Source: JAIPIY01 sp964489785
GTDB taxonomy: Bacteria; Patescibacteriota; Minisyncoccia; Phycocordibacterales; UBA1006
DNA length: 5,066 bases
Reading direction: 5' to 3'
Assembly: GCA_964489785.1 (NCBI GenBank)
Contig: CAZAZY010000031.1
Location: 1-5,066, forward strand
The position numbers and the translations under genes are program-made. Shown here in pieces: positions 1-5,022 of this stretch. The notes under the pieces were generated by a model, which made no database searches, had not been told where the DNA came from, and saw nothing but the letters and a program-made list of their open reading frames with translations. Each line of letters opens with the position of its first letter. Positions within the stretch are counted from its first letter, which is position 1.

Positions 1-162
1 TATCGCTTCTTCAAGATTACATAAAGCATCTGCTGTTGTATCTGCATCTGTAGAGTCAACGGTTAATGTTGCGGCAGAAACTGAGCCTGCAAGGAAAAAG
101 AATCCCAGGAGCGCGATGGTGGTGATAAAGAAATATGAAAGTGAACGTTGTAGCAATAACAT
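1..162 (-). CDS. Secreted protein with signal peptide and CSLREA-like N-terminus (partial, 3' end outside window)
   Basis: This open frame starts at ATG (162-160) and runs off the window edge after 54 codons, so only the N-terminus is visible. Residues 1-30 look like a Sec signal peptide: a short start with one Arg (R6), a hydrophobic core at about residues 10-27 (FFITTIALLGFFFLAG), and a VSA cleavage site near A30/A31. The mature start, TLTVDSTDADTTADALCNLEEAI split around residue 48, resembles the N-terminal CSLREA motif (T-V-x-S-T-x-D ... C-x-L-R-E-A-I) found on many exported right-handed beta-helix or surface proteins. Here it reads CNLEEAI, so the match is imperfect. No other in-frame ATG lies between position 162 and an upstream stop at 211-213, which supports the start. 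No Shine-Dalgarno sequence is visible. It is transcribed divergently from the kinase gene at 288. The rest of the protein, and so its function, cannot be judged here. Confidence 0.62.
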   Translation of the reverse strand, partial: MLLLQRSLSYFFITTIALLGFFFLAGSVSAATLTVDSTDADTTADALCNLEEAI

Positions 163-198
163 ATGATAATAAAAAAAATAATAACTAATATTGCTTAT

Positions 199-207
199 AG
201 TATACCA
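199..207 (-). promoter_or_regulatory. Extended -10 promoter for the secreted-protein gene
   Basis: On the minus strand this reads TGGTATACT, a TGn extended -10 element followed by TATACT. No good -35 box lies 16-18 bases upstream, which is typical of extended -10 promoters. Transcription would begin near position 192, giving a leader of about 30 bases before the ATG at 162. The 163-287 intergenic region is otherwise a run of A/T tracts, including TTTTTTAAAAAA at 259-270. I could not identify a convincing promoter for the plus-strand kinase in it: TTGAAC at 216-221 has no properly spaced -10, and TATGCT at 271-276 would leave almost no leader. Confidence 0.5.
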
Positions 208-287
208 TATTTATTTTGAACATAAAATATATCTTAAAAAAATATACATCACGTGCGGTTTTTTAAAAAATATGCTTCAATGTATTT

Positions 288-860
288 ATGAATAAAAAAC
301 ATGTCATTACGATTGCTGGCAGATTAGGTAGCGGCAAATCCAGCACTGCAAACAAACTTGCAGAAAAACTTACCTACCAGAGATTCTCTTCTGGTGATTT
401 TATGCGCTCTATTGCAGAAAAACACACGGTTACATTACAAGAACTATCAGAAATGGCAGAACGTGATCCATCAATTGACCATGAAATAGATACTGAAGTA
501 AAAAATGCAGGAGAAAAAAACAATCTGGTTATTGATTCTCGTTTAGCATTTCATTGGATACCACAGTCATTCAAGGTATATTTATATCTCCGACCCGAAG
601 TAGCCGCTGATCGTATATTAATTGATGCAGAAAATAATCCAAACCGATATTCTGAAGGATATTCTGCATTAACAAAAGAAGCCATAACAGAAAGCATCAC
701 CACGAGATTAGAAAGCGAGAAAAAACGGTATCAATCATTGTACGCGATTGACCATACAAATCCAGATAATTTTGATCTTGTCATAGATACCGAAAAAAAT
801 AATCTCGACGAGGTTGTCGAGATTATTTTAGAAAAATATAAAGTCTGGTTACAAGAATAA
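288..860 (+). CDS. cmk: Cytidylate kinase, archaeal type (P-loop NMP kinase)
   Basis: Predicted cytosolic enzyme of 190 residues that transfers phosphate from ATP to CMP/dCMP, making CDP/dCDP for nucleic acid synthesis. A Walker A P-loop is at residues 11-19 (GRLGSGKSS). The NMP-binding SSGDFMR is at 34-40. VIDSRLA at 81-87 matches the family's V-I-[ED]-[GS]-R-L-A strand. Next come RPEVAADRI (102-110) and R140 in the RLESEKKRYQSLYAID stretch (140-155), then FDLVIDT (162-168). The combination of short length, SSGD and [DE]SRLA fits the archaeal-type family rather than the roughly 225-residue bacterial Cmk. A related dephospho-CoA or adenylate kinase-like role is less likely. No Shine-Dalgarno precedes the ATG. 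It is convergent with secY, with one base between the stop codons. Codons 170-181 coincide with the terminator hairpin of the opposing operon. Confidence 0.82.
   Translation: MNKKHVITIAGRLGSGKSSTANKLAEKLTYQRFSSGDFMRSIAEKHTVTLQELSEMAERDPSIDHEIDTEVKNAGEKNNLVIDSRLAFHWIPQSFKVYLYLRPEVAADRILIDAENNPNRYSEGYSALTKEAITESITTRLESEKKRYQSLYAIDHTNPDNFDLVIDTEKNNLDEVVEIILEKYKVWLQE
793..829 (-). terminator. Intrinsic terminator of the rpsN-secY operon, inside cmk
   Basis: Positions 796-809 and 816-829 form a perfect 14-bp inverted repeat (core AATCTCGAC / GTCGAGATT) around a 6-base loop. On the minus strand the stem is followed at once by seven T (799-793, the last four being also part of the stem base, then TTT and CGG), the arrangement of a rho-independent terminator. 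It begins about 33 bases after the secY TAA (864-862). On the plus strand the stem is not followed by a comparable T tract, so it should act mainly on the operon transcript. The whole hairpin is coding sequence of cmk, encoding K170 to L181. Confidence 0.8.
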
Positions 861-861
861 A

Positions 862-2136
862 TTAATATTCTCTCATAGAAAGCTGTGCGTCGTATTTTTT
901 GAACAAGTCAGTAACTACAGATACCACAATCAACAATGCTGTTCCACCGATTGCAAATGATGCAACACCTGTTACCGCCTGTAGAATAATAGGAAGCACC
1001 GCAACTATTGCCAAGAACAAACCTCCTACCAAAGTGATTCTATTCATCACCTGAGAGATATATTTTGTTGTAGGTTCTCCTGGTCGTACTCCTGGAATAA
1101 ACGCTCCATTTTTTTGCAAATTAGAAGCAACTGATTCTGGTTCAAAAGTAATTGCAGTATAAAAATACGTAAACAAAAACACCAACAAGAAATATGTTAT
1201 TCCGTATACCCAACTGTTTTCAAATGTTTGTATCACCGTAGACCCAATAGATTGCAATGTAGCCGAAGAACTTGCTGCCATAAAACTTCCAATCATTTGC
1301 GGGAAAAGTAAAATGGACATTGCAAAGATAATTGGCATTACACCAGCTTGACTAATACGTAATGGTAAATAGGTTGAAACACCACCAGTTGACTGTCCAC
1401 CTGAACGCACCTGACGTGCATAGGTAACAGGGATCGGTCGTTCTGCTTCTGTTACCAAAACGATTCCATAAATAATAACCAAAGCAATAATTCCAAAACC
1501 AATATAGGTTAAAAGCTGGCTTGGGTCATATGCAAATATTAATTGTGCAATTTCTCGAGGTAAAGCAGCAATAATACCAGCAAAAATCAAGATAGAAACA
1601 CCGTTTCCAATTCCAAATTCAGTAATTAATTCCCCTATCCACATCAAGAACATTGCTGTGGCTGTAATTACAACAACATTGAATATTTGATCAATAAAAG
1701 AAATATCCATAAGAACCCCTTGTTTTTGCAAGAAAGACAACAAGAAATATCCTTGAAAAGCAGCCAACGGCACAGTCAACAATCGAGAATATTGGTTGAA
1801 TTTTTTTCGCCCAGCTTCACCTTCGTCATGATACAAAGTTTTTAAACCAGGAATCATGATCGTAGATAATTGCATGATAATCGAAGCCGTAATGTATGGC
1901 CCTACCCCAAGCATCGCAATAGATAATTGTGATAACCCACCTCCAGAAAATACATTCAAAAATCCAAATAATTGGTTATTTGAAAGAAATGAAGCCAAAG
2001 CGGTAGTATCAACTCCAGGAATTGGAATTGATGTTAAAAGACGAAATAATATTAACAAACCTAAAACAACGAGTGTTTTATTACGAACACCTGGATCAAG
2101 AAAAAATATTTTTAGTTTTGAAACAAATGAGTTCAT
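862..2136 (-). CDS. secY: Protein translocase subunit SecY
   Basis: Central pore subunit of the SecYEG channel, which exports or inserts proteins across the cytoplasmic membrane with SecA or the ribosome. The ATG at 2136 gives 424 residues and the standard start MNSFVSKLKIFFLDPGVRNK. An in-frame ATG at 2205 would add 23 polar residues overlapping rplO and is rejected. Ten membrane segments are apparent, at roughly 20-38, 74-92, 118-138, 151-170, 176-198, 209-230, 262-284, 308-330, 366-385 and 392-409. The plug region is near 62-73 (VFSGGGLSQLSI). The cytosolic loop with RPIPVTYARQ (233-242) and the loop NLQKNGAFIPGVRPGEPTTK (339-358) carry the conserved SecA/ribosome contact motifs. FNQYSRLLTVPLA (113-125) resembles Parcubacteria homologues. 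It is the last gene of the operon, 8 bases after rplO, without a Shine-Dalgarno. In many bacteria adk follows; here a convergent cmk does. Confidence 0.97.
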   Translation of the reverse strand: MNSFVSKLKIFFLDPGVRNKTLVVLGLLILFRLLTSIPIPGVDTTALASFLSNNQLFGFLNVFSGGGLSQLSIAMLGVGPYITASIIMQLSTIMIPGLKTLYHDEGEAGRKKFNQYSRLLTVPLAAFQGYFLLSFLQKQGVLMDISFIDQIFNVVVITATAMFLMWIGELITEFGIGNGVSILIFAGIIAALPREIAQLIFAYDPSQLLTYIGFGIIALVIIYGIVLVTEAERPIPVTYARQVRSGGQSTGGVSTYLPLRISQAGVMPIIFAMSILLFPQMIGSFMAASSSATLQSIGSTVIQTFENSWVYGITYFLLVFLFTYFYTAITFEPESVASNLQKNGAFIPGVRPGEPTTKYISQVMNRITLVGGLFLAIVAVLPIILQAVTGVASFAIGGTALLIVVSVVTDLFKKYDAQLSMREY

Positions 2137-2144
2137 ATAATGTA

Positions 2145-2573
2145 TTAAGCGAACGATCCTCCAACTGCTTCTATTTTCTGTCGTGCAGAAGCTGAAGCTG
2201 TACAACCTTCGATAACAAGTTTCTTAGATAATTCTCCACGACCAAGTATTTTTACTCCCAAAGTCACAGCCTGACGTGGTACCAAAGATTTCTGTGTCAG
2301 TGTTTCAAAATTTACTTTTTCACCATCAGAATATGCAAGATTTAAATCTGAAAGATTTACTTCGCATGCAGATTTTCTTGGAGAAGAAAATCGATACCCT
2401 CGTAATTTAGGTAATTTTTTGATCATGTCACGAACTGCTGGTCGTGTACTGTTTCCAGAACGCGCTTTTTGTCCTTTGTGACCTCGTCCTGAAGTTTTTC
2501 CACGAGTACCTCCACGTCCAACAACCTTCTTTGTTGTATTTTTTGTTTTTCGTTGTAATGTTCCTAAGTGCAT
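2145..2573 (-). CDS. rplO: 50S ribosomal protein L15 (uL15)
   Basis: Large-subunit protein that binds 23S rRNA late in assembly. The 142 residues have the expected two parts. The N-terminus is basic, glycine-rich and extended, with VGRGGTRGKTSGRGHKGQKA at 18-37. The compact C-terminal domain ends in KKLVIEGCTASASARQKIEA and GGSFA. Compared with the E. coli protein, the GRGxGSGxGKTxGRG stretch is two residues shorter. The FEGGQMPLYRRLPK segment is replaced by RPAVRDMIKKLPKLRGYRF (44-62), a variant I associate with Candidate Phyla Radiation genomes. It lies 10 bases after rpsE; the L30 gene usually found between them is absent. The start codon is preceded by ATAATTAT with no Shine-Dalgarno. Confidence 0.95.
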   Translation of the reverse strand: MHLGTLQRKTKNTTKKVVGRGGTRGKTSGRGHKGQKARSGNSTRPAVRDMIKKLPKLRGYRFSSPRKSACEVNLSDLNLAYSDGEKVNFETLTQKSLVPRQAVTLGVKILGRGELSKKLVIEGCTASASARQKIEAVGGSFA

Positions 2574-2583
2574 ATAATTATGA

Positions 2584-3279
2584 TTATGCTTCTACCTTTT
2601 TAGCTCGTGGTGATCGCGACCGAAAATCACCTGGTTTTGAAAATTTGTTTGTTTTTTCTACTACTTTTTCTTCTTTTGCTATTACTGAAACAGTTCCTGG
2701 CAATTTTTTGAATGCAAGAATAGTAGCCTGTGCGTTATTCAACATGTTTTTACTTCCAGAAAATACTTTTGCAGTAATATCTTTTAGTCCAGCCATTTCA
2801 ACTAACATACGAACAGAACTTCCTGCTACTGTACCACGTCCATAGTTAGGCATTAATGTAACCCGAGAGCTACAGAATTTTGCTTCGACATGGTGTGCAA
2901 TAGATCCTTCTTTTGTAATAGGAACAGTAATCATGTTTTTCTTTGCATCTCGAAAAGCCTTTTGCATTGCTAACGCAGTATCAGAAGCTTTCCCTAGACC
3001 AACACCGATAGAACCTTTTTTGTTTCCAATTATCATTGCAACAGAGAAAGAGAATCGTCGTCCCCCTGCCATAACACGAGTTACACGACGAATAGAGATT
3101 GCTTTTTGTTCAAATTCTGGTTTTTCTCGTTCTCGAAAACCACCATCACGACGGTCTTTGTTTCCTCCTTCTCGTGGACGGAAATTTCTTTTTCCACGCA
3201 TTGGTGATTGAGTGATACCAACATCTTGAGTTCCTGTTGCTGGTGTATCTATTGTTTTGTTTTCTTGTACTTCAGACAT
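2584..3279 (-). CDS. rpsE: 30S ribosomal protein S5 (uS5), long form with basic tails
   Basis: Small-subunit protein near the mRNA entry channel and decoding region, involved in translational accuracy and helicase activity. It has 231 residues against about 167 in E. coli. The N-terminal double-stranded-RNA-binding-like domain spans about 56-120 (RRVTRVMAGGRRFSFS, then IGNKKGSIGVGLGKASD). The C-terminal domain spans about 128-195, including GRGTVAGSSVRMLVEMAGLK and SKNMLNNAQATI. The first ~53 residues are a low-complexity tail that turns Arg/Gly/Lys-rich from residue 27 (MRGKRNFRPREGG). The last ~30 residues are also basic. The loop usually written PAxxGTGxIAG reads PNYGRGTVAG. The ATG at 3279 gives a 9-base gap after rplR. 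A later start would trim the tail, but M27 is the only alternative before the core, and the open frame with close operon spacing favours the full form. No Shine-Dalgarno. Confidence 0.95.
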   Translation of the reverse strand: MSEVQENKTIDTPATGTQDVGITQSPMRGKRNFRPREGGNKDRRDGGFREREKPEFEQKAISIRRVTRVMAGGRRFSFSVAMIIGNKKGSIGVGLGKASDTALAMQKAFRDAKKNMITVPITKEGSIAHHVEAKFCSSRVTLMPNYGRGTVAGSSVRMLVEMAGLKDITAKVFSGSKNMLNNAQATILAFKKLPGTVSVIAKEEKVVEKTNKFSKPGDFRSRSPRAKKVEA

Positions 3280-3288
3280 ATTATAAAA

Positions 3289-3639
3289 TTAAAATTGCAA
3301 ACCAGCTTGTCTTGCAGAATCTGCTAATGCTTGAATACGACCAATATACATAAATCCACCACGGTCAAAGACAACTTTTGCAACACCGGCTTTCATACCC
3401 ATTTCTGCAATAGCTTTTCCAACACGTTCTGCTCGTTCTTTTTTTGTTCCCGCTGTTTCTTTTACATCATTTGCCGAAGCCAATGTTACTGCATTTTCGT
3501 CATCGATAAGCTGTGCATAGATATATTGATTTGAACGGAATACAGAAAGTCGAGGCAAAGAAGCTGTTCCCGCAACTTTTGCTCGGATTCTTTTGTGTCG
3601 ATGTACTCGTTTTTCTTGTTTTGTTTTTTTTGTGTTCAT
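3289..3639 (-). CDS. rplR: 50S ribosomal protein L18 (uL18)
   Basis: L18 binds 5S rRNA and helps anchor it, with L5, in the central protuberance of the large subunit. The 116-residue length matches the family (E. coli 117). The basic N-terminal arm is residues 1-26 (KRVHRHKRIRAK). The first strand region reads RLSVFRSNQYIYAQLID (30-46). The C-terminal signature VVFDRGGFMYIGRIQALADS (89-108) leads to the terminal ARQAGLQF. The gene lies 18 bases after rplF and 9 bases before rpsE, in the standard order. The ATG is preceded by GATAAAATAT with no Shine-Dalgarno. Nothing is broken or missing. Confidence 0.97.
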   Translation of the reverse strand: MNTKKTKQEKRVHRHKRIRAKVAGTASLPRLSVFRSNQYIYAQLIDDENAVTLASANDVKETAGTKKERAERVGKAIAEMGMKAGVAKVVFDRGGFMYIGRIQALADSARQAGLQF

Positions 3640-3657
3640 ATATTTTATCTACAAAAA

Positions 3658-4191
3658 CTATACCGACTTCTTACCTTGTTTTCGTAATATAACCTCGTCG
3701 CTGTATCGGAATCCTTTTCCTTTGTACGGTTCTGGTTTCTTTAATCCACGGACCATAGCAGAAAAACTTCCTACAGATTCTTTGTCGATACCTACAACAG
3801 TAATGTTATTTTTTTCTGCAGTTACTGTTAATCCCGCTGGGATAGGAACAACAACAGGATGAGAAAATCCAAGAGCAAGTTTCAAGTCTGTACCTGCAAC
3901 TTCTGATTTGAATCCTACTCCTTCGAGTATTAATTTCTTTTGATATGGTGTGTTTACCCCAGCAATCATGTTTTTTACATGAGATGCATAAGTTCCCACA
4001 AGAGCACGAGCGAATACGCTTTTCTTTACCTGAGTTACCGCGATGGTGTTGTTTTCAACTACCAAAGATATTTCGTCTCGGAAGAAACGAGAAAGTTTTC
4101 CATGAGGACCAGAAACAGTCAATACACCGTTTTCAAAAGTAACGTCTGTTTTTGGTGGTATCACGATTGGTTGTTTTGCAATTCTTGACAT
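3658..4191 (-). CDS. rplF: 50S ribosomal protein L6 (uL6)
   Basis: L6 binds 23S rRNA near the sarcin-ricin loop and the factor-binding site. At 177 residues it is the same length as the E. coli protein. The start MSRIAKQPIVIP is typical, as are NGVLTVSGPHGKLSR (21-35), LEGVGFKSEV (89-98) and LGFSHPVVVPIP (107-118). The family signature PEPYKGKGFRYSDEVILRKQ is at 153-172, followed by a short basic tail. Two related halves (about 1-82 and 83-177) are expected from the family fold. It lies 10 bases after rpsH; the spacer GAAATAACGT contains no Shine-Dalgarno. It ends in TAG, one of two in the operon. Confidence 0.97.
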   Translation of the reverse strand: MSRIAKQPIVIPPKTDVTFENGVLTVSGPHGKLSRFFRDEISLVVENNTIAVTQVKKSVFARALVGTYASHVKNMIAGVNTPYQKKLILEGVGFKSEVAGTDLKLALGFSHPVVVPIPAGLTVTAEKNNITVVGIDKESVGSFSAMVRGLKKPEPYKGKGFRYSDEVILRKQGKKSV

Positions 4192-4201
4192 ACGTTATTT
4201 C

Positions 4202-4591
4202 TTACCACATTTCGAATAAAACTTCTCCTCCGACCATTTCTTTTTTAGCTTCTTTTCCAGCAAGAATTCCTTTTGGTGTTGAAAGCATCAACATTCCATA
4301 TCCTTGCTTTACAGAATAAATATCATGCACCCCAGCGTATACACGTCGAGATGGTTTTGATACACGTCGTGCACCCTGAATTTTTGCGTTCCCTTCTGCA
4401 TCGTATGCTAGTTCGATTTCGATTTCAGTACCTACTTTCTTATTTTTACGAGCATATGATTTAATGTACCCTTTTTGGAACAAAGCTTGTGCAATAGCAA
4501 AGCGAAGATTTGATCCAGGTACAATTACAATGTCTTTTTTAACGCGAGATGCGTTCAAAAGAGATGTAATCATGTTTCCAATAGTATCCAT
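4202..4591 (-). CDS. rpsH: 30S ribosomal protein S8 (uS8)
   Basis: S8 is a primary 16S rRNA-binding protein of the platform. In E. coli it is also the translational repressor of the spc operon. The 129-residue length matches the family. The N-terminal half starts MDTIGNMITSLLNASRVKKD, slightly shorter than the usual D-x-I-A-D-M-L-T-R-I-R-N-A form but aligned with it. RVSKPSRRVY is at 76-85. The C-terminal rRNA-binding signature STPKGILAGKEAKKEMVGGE is at 104-123, ending VLFEMW. The gene is 24 bases after rpsN, the largest spacer in the operon, an A/T run without a Shine-Dalgarno. Whether S8 represses this operon is unknown. A leader hairpin upstream of rpsN is one candidate site. Confidence 0.97.
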   Translation of the reverse strand: MDTIGNMITSLLNASRVKKDIVIVPGSNLRFAIAQALFQKGYIKSYARKNKKVGTEIEIELAYDAEGNAKIQGARRVSKPSRRVYAGVHDIYSVKQGYGMLMLSTPKGILAGKEAKKEMVGGEVLFEMW

Positions 4592-4615
4592 ACAACAATA
4601 TATTAATAAATAAAA

Positions 4616-4885
4616 CTACCAAGATGATTTGCGAACGCCAGGGATTTTACCTTCGTTTGCAAGTTCACGAAATTCAATACGATCGATTCCAAAATCTCGC
4701 ATATATCCTTTTGCTCGACCACTGAGGAAACTTCGGTTTTTAATACGGGTTGGAGATGAGTTTTTTGGTAATTTTTGCAAACCAAAAACATCACCCTTTG
4801 CCTTGAGTTCTTCACGCTTTACTGCAAATTTTGCAACAAGCTTCTTGCGCTTTTCATTTCGCGCTATTACTGATTTTTTTGCCAT
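4616..4885 (-). CDS. rpsN: 30S ribosomal protein S14 (uS14), short zinc-free form
   Basis: S14 belongs to the 30S head and is needed for late assembly and tRNA binding. The 89 residues correspond to the short C-minus type: there is no CxxC pair, and the position that would hold the zinc cysteines reads NRSFLSGRAKGY (50-61). The conserved LPKNSSPTRIKNR (39-51), RDFGIDRIEFRELANEGKIP (63-82) and terminal GVRKSSW identify it firmly. E. coli S14 has about 101 residues, so this form lacks an internal stretch. It is the first gene of the transcription unit, about 100 bases after the predicted start site. rplE, its usual upstream neighbour, is not within the 181 bases visible. The ATG is preceded by TATATATATT with no Shine-Dalgarno. 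Confidence 0.96.
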   Translation of the reverse strand: MAKKSVIARNEKRKKLVAKFAVKREELKAKGDVFGLQKLPKNSSPTRIKNRSFLSGRAKGYMRDFGIDRIEFRELANEGKIPGVRKSSW

Positions 4886-4918
4886 AATATATATACGGTC
4901 TTTTCATGCGCAATATCG

Positions 4919-4965
4919 CGTGGTTTTTCTTGCAATTTCCTTAAAAAATAACAAGAAAGAACACG
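4919..4965 (-). promoter_or_regulatory. Predicted leader hairpin upstream of rpsN
   Basis: In the minus-strand transcript, 4965-4952 (CGTGTTCTTTCTTG) can pair with 4932-4919 (CAAGAAAAACCACG): 12 of 14 positions pair, with two symmetric mismatches, and one inner G-U adds to the stem. The 17-base loop contains TTTTTTAAGGAAA, whose AAGGA would be the only Shine-Dalgarno-like sequence near a gene start here. The hairpin lies between the predicted transcription start (about 4988) and the rpsN ATG, ending 33 bases before it. A U tract does not follow the stem, so it is not an obvious terminator. It could be a binding site for an autoregulatory ribosomal protein, but no known leader motif is recognised. 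Confidence 0.4.
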
Positions 4966-4994
4966 GATTAAACGTATGTATCTGACCAGAAATG

Positions 4995-5022
4995 AGTATA
5001 TCATATAGGGATTAAATGTCAA
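4995..5022 (-). promoter_or_regulatory. Strong sigma-70-type promoter of the rpsN-secY operon
   Basis: The minus strand reads TTGACA at 5022-5017, a perfect -35 consensus, then a 16-base spacer and TATACT at 5000-4995, a five-of-six -10 match. The -10 is preceded by TGA, making it also an extended -10 (TGnTATACT). Transcription would start near 4988, leaving a leader of about 100 bases before rpsN. Its strength suits a ribosomal protein operon, and its place shows that transcription can start between the missing rplE and rpsN. From 5023 to 5066 I see no gene. Confidence 0.82.

Noticed and set aside
881..900. A T run after cmk on the plus strand (895-900) as a possible cmk terminator.
   Set aside because: No stable hairpin precedes it; it is coding sequence at the secY C-terminus.
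2137..2205. A 23-codon in-frame N-terminal extension of secY starting at 2205.
   Set aside because: It overlaps the end of rplO, adds a polar non-family sequence, and the ATG at 2136 gives the conserved SecY start with an 8-base spacer.
288..4885. Possible recoding of UGA, as in some Candidate Phyla Radiation lineages: all eight complete genes end in TAA or TAG.
   Set aside because: No in-frame UGA occurs in any of the genes, including the many glycine and tryptophan positions, so the standard code explains the window. Eight stops are too few to infer loss of UGA.
4867..4942. A possible leader peptide from TTG at 4935 preceded by AAGGAA.
   Set aside because: The AAGGAA is only a few bases from the TTG, too close for normal initiation, and lies in the loop of the predicted hairpin. 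No characteristic codon run supports attenuation.
1856..4985. Several plus-strand open frames of 60-130 codons antisense to the ribosomal genes and secY.
   Set aside because: They lie wholly over well-identified minus-strand genes, have shadow-like composition and no recognisable family or initiation signal.
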